Of a stretch of DNA of 64,000 nt, positions 9,622 to 17,294 are shown in pieces. The stretch is from NCBI GenBank assembly GCA_958431815.1, contig CAUASB010000003.1:1-64000 (forward strand), written 5' to 3'. Source of the stretch: an uncultured Eggerthella sp. GTDB lineage: Bacteria > Actinomycetota > Coriobacteriia > Coriobacteriales > Eggerthellaceae. The notes below the pieces were generated by a model, which worked only from the letters and a program-made list of their open reading frames with translations, did no database searches and was not told the DNA's origin. The first letter of the stretch is position 1, and every line of letters begins with the position of its first letter. Position numbers and translations under genes: made by a program.

Positions 9622-9671
9622 GCAAGCCCTCCCAGAGAAGGGTTTTACCCCAAATCTCTGGAAGGGCTTGC
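9622..9671. terminator. Hairpin between tsf and murA, probable terminator
   Basis: Arms 9622-9638 and 9655-9671 match over 17 positions with one mismatch, around a 16-base loop. No clear U-tract follows on either strand, so intrinsic termination is uncertain. It stands directly after tsf in the direction of transcription and before the murA start. Confidence 0.5.
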
Positions 9672-9695
9672 AGAAAAAGCAGATGTTGAGTTCGC

Positions 9696-10565
9696 TTATT
9701 CGCCCAGCATGAAGCGAGTGAAGGAAACGATCTCGATGGTGGTGCCGAGAGCCTTGGCAACCTCTGCCGTGTACTCGTTCACGGACTGGTCGGGGTTCTT
9801 TACGAAAGCCTGCTCGGTAAGGCAGTTTTCCTTGTAGAACTTTTCCATACGACCGGTAGCGATCTTTTCCTGGATGTTCTCGGGCTTGCCGGATTCAGCA
9901 GCCTGAGCCTTGTAGATGCCCATCTCGTGCTCTACAACAGCAGGATCAACGGAGTCGCGCGTAGCAGCAACGGGGCTTGCAGCAGCAACCTGCATTGCAA
10001 CGTCACGGCCGTACTTCTTGAAGTCGTCGTTGGATGCGAAGGATGCATCGCCGAGCTTGAACTCTACGAGAACGCCGATCTTGCCGCCGCCATGAACGTA
10101 GGAGGAAACAGCGCCTTCGGGCTGCTCTGCCAGAGCGAAGCGGGAGAGCTGGATGTTTTCGCCGAGCGTGTGGATAGCGTCGGTTACAACAGCCTCAACG
10201 GTTTCGCCTTCGATTTCGGAAGCCTTGAGGGCATCGAGGTCGGCGGGCTTGTTGGCGAGAACTGCCTGAGCGATCTTCTCTGCATAAGCATGGAACTTCT
10301 CGTTCATGCCTACGAAGTCGGTCTCGCAGTTGAGCTCAACGAGAGCGCCTGCATGGCCGCACTCGGAAACGAGAGCCAGTACGGTGCCTTCGTTGGTTGC
10401 ACGGCCAGCCTTCTTGGCTACAGCGGCAAGACCGCGAGTACGCAGTACGTCTACGGCCTTTTCGAGTTCGCCTTCAGCCTCTACGAGAGCCTTCTTGCAT
10501 TCCATCATGCCAGCGCCGGTCATCTCGCGGAGTTCCTTAACGAGAGCTGCGGTGATTTCAGCCAT
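9696..10565 (-). CDS. tsf: Translation elongation factor Ts
   Basis: 289 residues. N-terminal UBA-like domain with TGAGMMECKKALVEAEGE (16-33), then NCETDFVGMNEKF with the TDFV motif that contacts EF-Tu, and the two core subdomains. EF-Ts exchanges GDP on EF-Tu. The ATG follows an AAAGGAATTACC ribosome-binding region. It is downstream of rpsB with a 74-base gap that contains a stable hairpin. Confidence 0.98.
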   Translation of the reverse strand: MAEITAALVKELREMTGAGMMECKKALVEAEGELEKAVDVLRTRGLAAVAKKAGRATNEGTVLALVSECGHAGALVELNCETDFVGMNEKFHAYAEKIAQAVLANKPADLDALKASEIEGETVEAVVTDAIHTLGENIQLSRFALAEQPEGAVSSYVHGGGKIGVLVEFKLGDASFASNDDFKKYGRDVAMQVAAASPVAATRDSVDPAVVEHEMGIYKAQAAESGKPENIQEKIATGRMEKFYKENCLTEQAFVKNPDQSVNEYTAEVAKALGTTIEIVSFTRFMLGE

Positions 10566-10586
10566 GGTAATTCCTTTCAGATAGAA

Positions 10587-10612
10587 CCCTCGCCCAAAGG
10601 TTAGGGCGAGGG
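10587..10612 (-). promoter_or_regulatory. Hairpin in the rpsB-tsf intercistronic gap
   Basis: Perfect 9-bp stem, CCCTCGCCC (10587-10595) and GGGCGAGGG (10604-10612), with an 8-base loop. It is followed on the minus strand by only a short TTCTATCTG, so it may attenuate transcription or stabilise the upstream mRNA rather than end it. It could set the S2 to EF-Ts ratio (inference). Confidence 0.55.
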
Positions 10613-10639
10613 AGAAATTGCAAGGGATTCGATTGGTGC

Positions 10640-11392
10640 TTATTCAGCAGGGGTTGCCTCTGCAGCAGCTTCAGCTGCGGGCTCTGCGGTCATGTCCTCT
10701 ACGGTGACAGGAGCGCCAGTACCAGCGATTACCGCATCAGCAACGAAGTCTGCGAGCAGACGTACGGAACGGATTGCGTCGTCGTTTGCGGGGATACCGA
10801 AATCAACGTCGTCGGGATCGCAGTTGGTGTCGAGGGTGCCAACAACGGGGATGTTGAGGCGATGGGACTCGTGGATGGCGATCTGCTCACGGTTGGTGTC
10901 AATGATGAAGATCATGTCGGGGATCTTCTTCATGTTGCGGATGCCGTTGAGGTTGGTCTGCAGCTTAGCGAGTTCCTTCTTCAGCAGGATCTGCTCCTTC
11001 TTGGGCAGAAGCTCCATGCGGCCGTCGGATTCCATTGCCTCGAGCTCTTCCATGCGCTGAACGCGGGAGCGGATGGTGGTGAAGTTGGTGAGCATACCGC
11101 CGAGCCAACGAGCGTTTACGTAAGGCATGCCGCAGCGGTTAGCAGCGTCGGCGATGGATTCCTGAGCCTGCTTCTTGGTGCCTACGAACAGGATCGTGCC
11201 GCCCTTTTCAGCGCAGCGGGAAACTGCAGTGTAAGCAGCGTCGAGACCGTACATGGTCTCCTTGAGGTCGATGATATAGATGTCGCCACGGTTGCCGAAG
11301 ATGTAGGGCTTCATCTTGGGGTTCCAGCGACGGGTCTGATGACCGAAGTGGGTGCCTGCGTCGAGCAGGGTCTGTACAGTGATCTTGGACAT
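10640..11392 (-). CDS. rpsB: 30S ribosomal protein S2
   Basis: 250 residues from ATG 11392, which has GGAGAAAG just upstream; longer in-frame starts run into the leader and are rejected. Family motifs: LLDAGTHFGHQTRRWNPKMKPYIFG, IIDLKET, FVGTKKQAQ, RWLGGMLTNF, PDMIFIIDTNREQIAIHES, and VGTLDTNCDPD. The C-terminus is an Ala/Glu tail. First gene of rpsB-tsf, with a promoter and folded leader upstream. Confidence 0.98.
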   Translation of the reverse strand: MSKITVQTLLDAGTHFGHQTRRWNPKMKPYIFGNRGDIYIIDLKETMYGLDAAYTAVSRCAEKGGTILFVGTKKQAQESIADAANRCGMPYVNARWLGGMLTNFTTIRSRVQRMEELEAMESDGRMELLPKKEQILLKKELAKLQTNLNGIRNMKKIPDMIFIIDTNREQIAIHESHRLNIPVVGTLDTNCDPDDVDFGIPANDDAIRSVRLLADFVADAVIAGTGAPVTVEDMTAEPAAEAAAEATPAE

Positions 11393-11415
11393 TCTTTCTC
11401 CATTCGTTGTGCCTC

Positions 11416-11482
11416 TGCACGAGATCAATCCTTTGTTCGCAACCGCCATTGCGGCCACTGGCGAACGCAAGTCCTTCGTGCA
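11416..11482 (-). promoter_or_regulatory. Structured 5' leader of rpsB
   Basis: Three nested complementary pairs on the minus strand: TGCACGA with TCGTGCA (outer, 11476-11482 and 11416-11422), GTTCGC with GCGAAC (11461-11466 and 11435-11440), and CCGC with GCGG around an AATG loop (11443-11454). The element ends 23 bases before the rpsB ATG. Leaders that bind S2 and repress rpsB are known in bacteria; whether this one does so is inference. Confidence 0.5.
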
Positions 11483-11504
11483 TGTGTATTAAAACAGCCT
11501 TTGC

Positions 11505-11532
11505 AGTATATCAGGCATACGGGCAGGCGCAA
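11505..11532 (-). promoter_or_regulatory. Candidate rpsB promoter
   Basis: Minus strand: -35-like TTGCGC (complement of 11527-11532), 16-base spacer, -10 TATACT (complement of 11505-11510). Predicted start falls just upstream of the folded leader, about 105-110 bases before the ATG. Confidence 0.5.
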
Positions 11533-11596
11533 GCAAATGAAGAAATAAGCCACAAACCTTTACGGCGACAGCATAACGTCTGACGTTGCGCCCAAC

Positions 11597-11633
11597 AAAA
11601 AGAGCGCTAAGCCTTTCGGCTCAGCGCTCTTTT
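11597..11633 (-). terminator. Intrinsic terminator of the CoA-transferase gene
   Basis: Minus strand stem of 16 pairs (one G-U) closed by a GAAA tetraloop and followed by a run of five T. Located 28 bases after the stop at 11662. On the plus strand the same pair is a mismatch, so the orientation favours the minus-strand gene. Confidence 0.85.
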
Positions 11634-11661
11634 GAAAGTAACGGTAGTTGAAACGAGCCGT

Positions 11662-12900
11662 CTAGCCAGCCAGAACGTCCAAGCTGGTTGCACCGGCAAC
11701 AGAGCCATCAGCTTCTGCTGCCTTGATCTGCTCGTCGGTGTAGCCCAGGCTGCGCATGATGTCTTCCGTTGCGGAGCCGAGCATGCCAGTGGGCGTGTAG
11801 TCGGGAGCGGATTCCTCGGATTCGAACTGAATAGGAGGCGTGGGAACCCAGCGCTCTGCCTCGGGGTACTTGATCTTTACCAGGTAGTCGTTTACCAGGG
11901 CGTTCTGGTCTTCGTACACATCGCTTGGCAACTGGCAGGGTTCGCAGGGGATGCCCGCGTCCTTGAAGATTTTGAGAGCTTCAGCGGCTGTCATCTTGCC
12001 CAGAGCCTCGTCCATGATGCCCACAACTTCGGCATTCAGGCCATCGGCGTTCATCTTGTTGCAGTTATTCAAGCGCTCGTTGCCGATAAGGTCTTCACGA
12101 CCGATAAGGCCCATGATCTTGTCGTAATCGCGATCGTATTCGGGGTCGCACATGGCGATAGACTTGCCATCGCCTGCGGTGTAGACGTTGTTGAAGGGGC
12201 AGATAACCTCAAGACGGCTCTTAGGATAGGGGTTGCCGTACTGAGCCGAGATCATGCCCGTCATCAGCGTGTAGATTGCAGCATGCTGCAGCGCGCACGT
12301 TACGTACTCGCCTTCGCCGGTTTGGTTGCGACCGATGATTGCTGCGCAAACACCGGCAGCCAGGAACATGGAAGCCTGGAGATCGCCATAGCCGTTGGTG
12401 GGAATCATCGGAGCATCGCCGCGATTTACCGTGGTGCCGAATACGCCGCCGCGAGCCATGTAGCACGTTACGTCAAAGCCCGGATCGTCCTTTTCGGGAC
12501 CCTTCTTGCCGTAGCCCAAGCCGTGAGCCATGATGAGCTTCGGATACTTGGCATGCAGGGTTTCCCAGTCGAGGCCCATCTTCTTCAGAGACTTGGTACG
12601 GGTATTGGTGAGGAATACGTCAGCGTCAGCAAGCAGCTTGTCCATTACCTCTGCGCCAGTTTCGCTTTTCAGGTTCAGCGAGATGAAGCGCTTGTTCAGG
12701 TTGCACATATCAAATGCAAGGTTTTCATCATCGGACATAGGCATGTTGAATACCGCCGCCTGGGTAACACGCAGCGGATCGCCCTTCGCTGCTTCGACCT
12801 TGATAACATCGGCGCCCCATTCGCCAAGAACGCGGCCGGTTGCCGGCGTTGCCATGTAGGTGGTGAGGTCGATGACCTTGATTCCCTTAAGTGGTTTCAT
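11662..12900 (-). CDS. Family III CoA-transferase (CaiB/BaiF; FldA/HadA-like)
   Basis: 412 residues from ATG 12900, preceded by AAAGGAG. The N-terminus MKPLKGIKVIDLTTYMATP is the usual first strand of formyl-CoA-transferase-like enzymes; WGADVIKVE follows. The probable catalytic aspartate is D143 in DDPGFDVTCYMARGG. By recall, this stretch and NPYPKSRLEVICPF-type later segments look closest to FldA (phenyllactate) and HadA (2-hydroxyisocaproate) CoA-transferases of amino-acid-fermenting clostridia, which swap CoA between 2-hydroxy acids and enoyl products. No dehydratase or activator gene lies nearby, so the acid is unknown. Single-gene unit with its own terminator. Confidence 0.85.
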   Translation of the reverse strand: MKPLKGIKVIDLTTYMATPATGRVLGEWGADVIKVEAAKGDPLRVTQAAVFNMPMSDDENLAFDMCNLNKRFISLNLKSETGAEVMDKLLADADVFLTNTRTKSLKKMGLDWETLHAKYPKLIMAHGLGYGKKGPEKDDPGFDVTCYMARGGVFGTTVNRGDAPMIPTNGYGDLQASMFLAAGVCAAIIGRNQTGEGEYVTCALQHAAIYTLMTGMISAQYGNPYPKSRLEVICPFNNVYTAGDGKSIAMCDPEYDRDYDKIMGLIGREDLIGNERLNNCNKMNADGLNAEVVGIMDEALGKMTAAEALKIFKDAGIPCEPCQLPSDVYEDQNALVNDYLVKIKYPEAERWVPTPPIQFESEESAPDYTPTGMLGSATEDIMRSLGYTDEQIKAAEADGSVAGATSLDVLAG

Positions 12901-13225
12901 TGGATCTCCTTTCCCCTCCCCGGGCTGCCCTTTGCACGAACGTTGCACGCGCAGCGCCCCTTGGTGCGCACATTGCGCCCGAAGAATCACAAACCATTGC
13001 AATTATTATAGATTAGTAGGAGCGAAGCTATGGATCGAAGTTATTGCTTTAGGTAATAGACCCAGTTGAAATTGTTAGAAACGGCATAGGGAATGCAACG
13101 AAACCCAACATGCTGTTGAAGATCGAGGGTCCGAACCCATTCCTTCCCGAAATAGAAAAGCGGGACCCAGTTGCCGTTTTTTTGACATTGGGGCCCGCTT
13201 CTAACAATTCGGTTTTGTGTCCAGG
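12901..13225. other. Intergenic region upstream of the CoA-transferase
   Basis: 325 bases without a supported gene. It holds a perfect -10 hexamer TATAAT on the minus strand (complement of 13005-13010) 105 bases before the CoA-transferase start, with no convincing -35. A hairpin (13159-13169 with 13190-13200, one mismatch, 20-base loop) follows the NYN gene and is trailed on the minus strand by TTCTATTTC, so it may be that gene's terminator. Confidence 0.45.
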
Positions 13226-13765
13226 CTATTTTCCGTCCCTCAGTGCTTCGAGCTTGGCAAGCGTTTCGGGACTGATGCGCTCGGCCACCGTAGCGCGACG
13301 ATGCACTTCAATGGAGCGGTCGCGCTGGGCTTCGTCGCCTAAGTCTTCCATTTCAAGGCTGAAGCCGTTTGCGCTCATGCGATCGACGCCGCCTCCGAAC
13401 ACGGTGTCTTGGATGGTAGCGTCGCTGGTAACCACCATCACCTCAAGGTGGTTTTCACGCGCATCGTGCGCAAGCTTTTCAATCACTTTGTCGGCAGATG
13501 AACCATACGGGGAAAACTTCACCTTCACTCCCCCGATGCGCTCGGTTTTGCCGGCGGATTCGGGGTTATCGGCTGCATCGAACACGATAATGGCCTTATA
13601 TTCGGTGCCTGCAAATGCTGCGACATCACTGATCAGCGCTTCACGGACCTTGTTGAAGGTTTCGTGCGTGTAGTCTTCTTCGCGGCGCATATGCACATAG
13701 CGCTGCCCGCTACGCAGCACATTGTAGCCATCGACGATAAGAAGCTTGTTTCGCTTTTTAGCCAC
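13226..13765 (-). CDS. NYN/YacP-type ribonuclease-fold protein
   Basis: 179 residues. LLIVDGYNVLRS at the N-terminus, IIVFDAADN, VKFSPYGSSADKVIEKL and VMVVTSDATIQDTVFGGGVDRMSA show the conserved aspartates of the NYN (PIN-like) nuclease fold as in YacP/Rae1, an endoribonuclease that cuts ribosome-associated mRNA in Bacillus. Its ATG overlaps the end of rlmB by 8 bases, which is the common pairing of this family with a 23S rRNA methyltransferase. Activity on mRNA is inferred from the family. Confidence 0.88.
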   Translation of the reverse strand: MAKKRNKLLIVDGYNVLRSGQRYVHMRREEDYTHETFNKVREALISDVAAFAGTEYKAIIVFDAADNPESAGKTERIGGVKVKFSPYGSSADKVIEKLAHDARENHLEVMVVTSDATIQDTVFGGGVDRMSANGFSLEMEDLGDEAQRDRSIEVHRRATVAERISPETLAKLEALRDGK

Positions 13766-14507
13766 GGCACTGCCTCATCCACTCGTACATGCAGGCGGTA
13801 GAAGCCTGGGCGACGTTCAAAGAGCCCACTTCGCCTGCCTGGGGCAGGGCAACAAGGAAATCGCAGCGTTCCTGGGTAAGACGCGCCAGGCCTTCGCCTT
13901 CGTTGCCCATGACCAAAACCAAACGGCCTGCCAACGGTGAATCCCAAATGCACTGCTGGGCTTTTTCGGATGCACCGGCAACCCAGAAGTTTTCCTTCTT
14001 CAGGTTTTCGATGGTTTGGGCAACATTACTTACCTGGGCGATTTTGATATGGGAAACCGCACCTGCAGAGCTTTTGTACGTGGCAGCGGTAACGCGCGCT
14101 GAACGTTTGCTGGGGATGATGATGCCCGATGCACCCACCACTTCGGCGGAGCGGGCGATGGCGCCCAAATTGCCCGCATCAGTGATGTGGTCAAGCACAA
14201 CAATAAGTGCCTTGCCGTCGTTTGCTTCAGCATGCTTGTTGGCCGCGATGACGATTTCGCCCACGCTGGAATACTGATACGAACCGGTTTCGAGCATAAG
14301 CCCCTGGTGAGATCCGCGCGCGGAGCGCTCATCCATTTCGTGACGCTTTATCTGCTTCACGGAGATTTTCATTTTATGGGCGCGGCGAATCACTTCATCG
14401 ACCGCTTTATCGCCTTTGAGGCCTTCTGCAACATAAAGGCGCTTAACCGGAACGCCCACCTTCAAAGCTTCCAGAACCGGACGCTTTCCTTCAATATATT
14501 CAGCCAT
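13758..14507 (-). CDS. rlmB: 23S rRNA (guanosine-2'-O-)-methyltransferase, RlmB/TrmH family
   Basis: 249 residues from ATG 14507 (AAAGG upstream); a longer frame to 14657 has no family-like sequence. Substrate-binding N-domain MAEYIEGKRPVLEALKVG, then the SpoU knot with DHITDAGNLGAIARSAEVVGASG, VMGNEGEGL and LPQAGEVGSLNVAQASTACMYEW, the three SpoU motifs. RlmB modifies G2251 (E. coli numbering) of 23S rRNA. It is followed by and overlaps the NYN RNase gene. Confidence 0.93.
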   Translation of the reverse strand: MAEYIEGKRPVLEALKVGVPVKRLYVAEGLKGDKAVDEVIRRAHKMKISVKQIKRHEMDERSARGSHQGLMLETGSYQYSSVGEIVIAANKHAEANDGKALIVVLDHITDAGNLGAIARSAEVVGASGIIIPSKRSARVTAATYKSSAGAVSHIKIAQVSNVAQTIENLKKENFWVAGASEKAQQCIWDSPLAGRLVLVMGNEGEGLARLTQERCDFLVALPQAGEVGSLNVAQASTACMYEWMRQCRG

Positions 14508-14703
14508 GAACAAGCCTTTCGAACAAAATAATGTATCAAGCAATGATAGCGCACCGAAATGCACGAAGCCGCATTCTGCGCCGAAGGGAAAAGCGAATTT
14601 GCAAATCGGCGTTGTGCACCAGCCAAAGCGGCAGATCGAATTCCCATACTGGAACATGCCGTTGGCTTAACGAGCCGCTGAGCTGTCCTGGAAACTCAGA
14701 AAC

Positions 14704-14725
14704 AAAAAACCGCCCGAAGGCGGTT
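14704..14725 (-). terminator. Terminator of tRNA-Gln
   Basis: Minus strand AACCGCC, TTCG tetraloop, GGCGGTT followed by TTTTG. Stem bases 14708-14714 and 14719-14725. It is 15 bases past the CCA end of the tRNA. Confidence 0.88.
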
Positions 14726-14740
14726 CAATACTCTTAGATT

Positions 14741-14816
14741 TGGCTGGGCCAGCAGGATTCGAACCTACATAACTGGTACCAAAAACCAGGGTCCTGCCAT
14801 TGGACGATGGCCCAGC
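14741..14816 (-). tRNA. tRNA-Gln (anticodon UUG)
   Basis: 76 nt with encoded CCA (14741-14743). Acceptor GCTGGGC pairs with GCCCAGC; anticodon stem CTGGT/ACCAG encloses TTTTGGT, giving anticodon TTG at loop positions 3-5; T-arm contains GGTTCGAATCC. It stands alone, with a promoter upstream and terminator downstream. Confidence 0.97.
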
Positions 14817-14841
14817 GTATATGCCCTATGGGCGTTTTGGC

Positions 14842-14871
14842 ATTATAGCGTATTCAGCAGCGTCAAGCCAA
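14842..14871 (-). promoter_or_regulatory. Promoter of tRNA-Gln
   Basis: Minus strand -35-like TTGGCT (complement of 14866-14871), 18-base spacer, perfect TATAAT (complement of 14842-14847), 26 bases before the tRNA 5' end. Confidence 0.6.
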
Positions 14872-14896
14872 GGGCGCACGTGAATCGTCGGCAAAA

Positions 14897-15742
14897 TCAG
14901 CGCACACGCAATTCCCAAAACGCAACGGCGCTTGCTGCGGCAACGTTGAGCGAGTCGACGCCGTGGGCCATGGGGATCTTCACTGTGTAATCGCATGCGG
15001 CAATGGTGTGCTGCGAAAGGCCATCTCCTTCCGTGCCCATGATAATGGCCAGCTTTTCGCATTCCTTAAGCTCGGGGCAATCGAGGCTTACCGAGTTATC
15101 GTCAAGCGCCATGGCGGCAGTTTTGAACCCAAGGCTCTGCAGCTTGGCAATTCCGCCACGGGGCCATTCCTCCCCCGGCGCTTCGCCAATGCGCGTCCAC
15201 GGCACCTGAAACACCGTACCCATGGAAACGCGTACGGCACGACGATATAGCGGATCGCAGCATGCCGGTGTGCACAGAACCGCATCGATGCCCAAGGCGG
15301 CAGCGCTGCGGAATGCCGCGCCCACATTGGTGTGATTGGTTATGTCTTCCAGAATGGCGATGCGACGGGCGTTCGCCACCACTTCCTCTACTGTCGGCAG
15401 AGGCTTGCGGCGCATGGCGCACAGCACCCCGCGGGTAAGCTCGTAACCTGCCAGCTTTTCGACCTCTTCAGCTGGCATGACGAATACGGTAAGACCCCCT
15501 TCTTCAACGGGCTTGTCGCCTCCCATACGCTCTATCAAGCCCGCCATGCGCTCAAAGCGATGTTCGGGTACCAAAAGAGACAGGGGCTGGTACCCCGCCG
15601 CCAAAGCACGATCGATCACCTTGTCCGATTCGGCAATGAAGATCCCCTTTTCGGGCTCAAGCCTGTTACGTAGCTGAAGCTCGGTTAAGCGCGCATATAC
15701 GTCAAGGCGCGGGTCTTCAAGTGAGGTGGGATGCTCGATCAT
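14897..15742 (-). CDS. SpoU/TrmH-family RNA 2'-O-methyltransferase
   Basis: 281 residues. SpoU motifs: LEDITNHTNVGAAFRSAAALGIDAV (motif 1, with N and R), MGTEGDGLS (motif 2) and IPMAHGVDSLNVAAASAVAFWEL (motif 3). An N-terminal domain (1-115) resembles the L30e-like substrate-binding domain. It makes 2'-O-methyl ribose in rRNA or tRNA; the site cannot be deduced. It is a paralogue of the RlmB-like gene about 1 kb away but with a different N-domain. AAAGGA lies upstream of the ATG. Confidence 0.9.
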   Translation of the reverse strand: MIEHPTSLEDPRLDVYARLTELQLRNRLEPEKGIFIAESDKVIDRALAAGYQPLSLLVPEHRFERMAGLIERMGGDKPVEEGGLTVFVMPAEEVEKLAGYELTRGVLCAMRRKPLPTVEEVVANARRIAILEDITNHTNVGAAFRSAAALGIDAVLCTPACCDPLYRRAVRVSMGTVFQVPWTRIGEAPGEEWPRGGIAKLQSLGFKTAAMALDDNSVSLDCPELKECEKLAIIMGTEGDGLSQHTIAACDYTVKIPMAHGVDSLNVAAASAVAFWELRVR

Positions 15743-16028
15743 CGTGGTCCTTTGTCTGTGAATGGAAAATCGGCGGCTTTTATCTTAGCGCACAGCGTCA
15801 AAACCAAAAATCAGGGCTTTCTTGGCAAAATAGTTGAGTTAAGAACGATGGCTAACCCTGCAACAGAGCAAAACAGTACTAATTTGAGCTGAAAAACGCC
15901 GTTTTATACAACATAATCATATGTTTTGTATAAATAACAGTCTTGGTCAGTAAGAGCAACCATTCTTAGGTCGATTTTTCTGCCAGCAAAGGGCCTTTAT
16001 CTGGTTCCGAGGTACCGAATCAACGCCG
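15743..16028. other. AT-rich intergenic region with an imperfect palindrome
   Basis: No coding potential seen. At 15904-15933 lies a palindrome with outer arms TTATACAA/TTGTATAA and inner CATA/TATG, off by two bases in one arm. It is about 165 bases upstream of the SpoU-family gene and could be an operator or an AT-rich promoter segment. Nothing else was recognised. Confidence 0.35.
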
Positions 16029-16096
16029 AGTTCGGGCCGCCAGGTCAAAGCCGGGCTGGCGCAAAAAGCGCCGGCAAGCGGCCAGGGCACCGAACT
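16029..16096 (-). terminator. Long imperfect hairpin after the first AEC carrier gene
   Basis: Outer arms AGTTCGG/CCGAACT (16029-16035, 16090-16096) and an inner GCTGGCGC/GCGCCGGC stem around five A (minus strand: five T). It overlaps the stop codon of the gene. No terminal U-run, so the terminator role is tentative. Confidence 0.4.
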
Positions 16097-17057
16097 ACAC
16101 CACCAGCATCGCCAACAATGGCAGCGAAACGAGCGAAAGAATGGTGGTGATGAACGTGCCGCGCGACATGGTCACAGTGTCGCCCCCGTATGCAAGACAC
16201 ATCATGATGCCTGAAGAGGCGGCGGGCATAGCAGACTCGATAACGATTACCGCCAAAATATAGGGGTCGTGGATGAACAGGCCGCCAACGAAGAAGATAA
16301 GCAGCGGCACCACCGCCAAACGCATGATCGAGGTCAGGTAGCTCCAACCATCGTTGAGCATCTGTTTGATGGGCTGTTTTGCCAGCGTTGACCCGATAAC
16401 CAGCATGGCGGCGGGTACCGTCATCTGACCAAGTAGGTTGCAGGTTTGCCCCACATAGCCGTCGTCGGTGATGCCGAAAAGAGCCAACGCAACCGCGGCA
16501 AAACAGCTGATCAAACATGGACTCAAGAGCTGCTTGCCAATAGCCTTGAGCTGCTCTTTGACAGGCTTTTTCGCGGCAACGCCGTCATCACCCGTACTTG
16601 CAATGAACAGCATTCCCACCGAAAACAGGAACACATTGTAGGGGATGTTGTAGATGGCGGCATACAGCACCGAATCGCTTCCCATGATGGCGCCGACTAC
16701 CGCAAAGCCGATGAATCCCGTGTTGCCGAATGAAATCAAGTAAGCGTGCGCTCCTTGGGCGGGTTTAGGAACCCCGCGATATACCACTTTCACGAAGACC
16801 CATGCAAAGAGGCACACGAAAATATACAGCACCGTGGAGTACACCATCACCATGACGATGGTCTGCGAGTCGGGCAGATTGCTGTTTCCCAAAACCGAGT
16901 TCAAGATCATGCCCGGCAGCGTTACCGTCATGACCAGTTTAGAAAGAAGCGCATCGAAATCGTCGTTCATCAAGTAGAGCTTGCGGGCAACCGCACCCAG
17001 CAACACAACGGTGAACAGGATGAGCATCTGCAGACCTGCATGCTGAAGCACTTCCAC
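16095..17057 (-). CDS. AEC (auxin efflux carrier-like) family transporter, copy 1
   Basis: 320 residues from a GTG at 17057 preceded by AAGGGG. The GTG was chosen because it aligns with the start of the neighbouring paralogue (VEVLQHAGLQML against MEVFQHTFTQML); the ORF extends to 17210 without family-like sequence. Ten or so membrane helices in two halves, with hallmark VMTVTLPGMILNSVL near the N-terminus, HAYLISFGNTGFIGFAVVGAI in the middle, and AMPAASSGIMMCLAYGGD near the C-terminus. AEC carriers move organic acids such as malate in bacteria; the substrate is unknown here. Confidence 0.9.
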   Translation of the reverse strand: MEVLQHAGLQMLILFTVVLLGAVARKLYLMNDDFDALLSKLVMTVTLPGMILNSVLGNSNLPDSQTIVMVMVYSTVLYIFVCLFAWVFVKVVYRGVPKPAQGAHAYLISFGNTGFIGFAVVGAIMGSDSVLYAAIYNIPYNVFLFSVGMLFIASTGDDGVAAKKPVKEQLKAIGKQLLSPCLISCFAAVALALFGITDDGYVGQTCNLLGQMTVPAAMLVIGSTLAKQPIKQMLNDGWSYLTSIMRLAVVPLLIFFVGGLFIHDPYILAVIVIESAMPAASSGIMMCLAYGGDTVTMSRGTFITTILSLVSLPLLAMLVV

Positions 17058-17294
17058 GAACAGTCCCCTTCCCAACCTGCGACGCTGCGTTTTCAGGCGC
17101 ACCGCAATTATAGGGGAAGGGCACCAAAGAAAGCGGAAAAGCGACGGCACACCGGGCAAGCGAACAGGGCTGCGCCCCCCTCGCAACAAATCGAACGGTG
17201 AGACAAGCAAACATGAGCCGCGCCGAATGAACAGCCTATCGAACTACGTATTCGATCGGAAAGGGCTTTGTGGTCGTGAGCCGCAAAAACCCGT

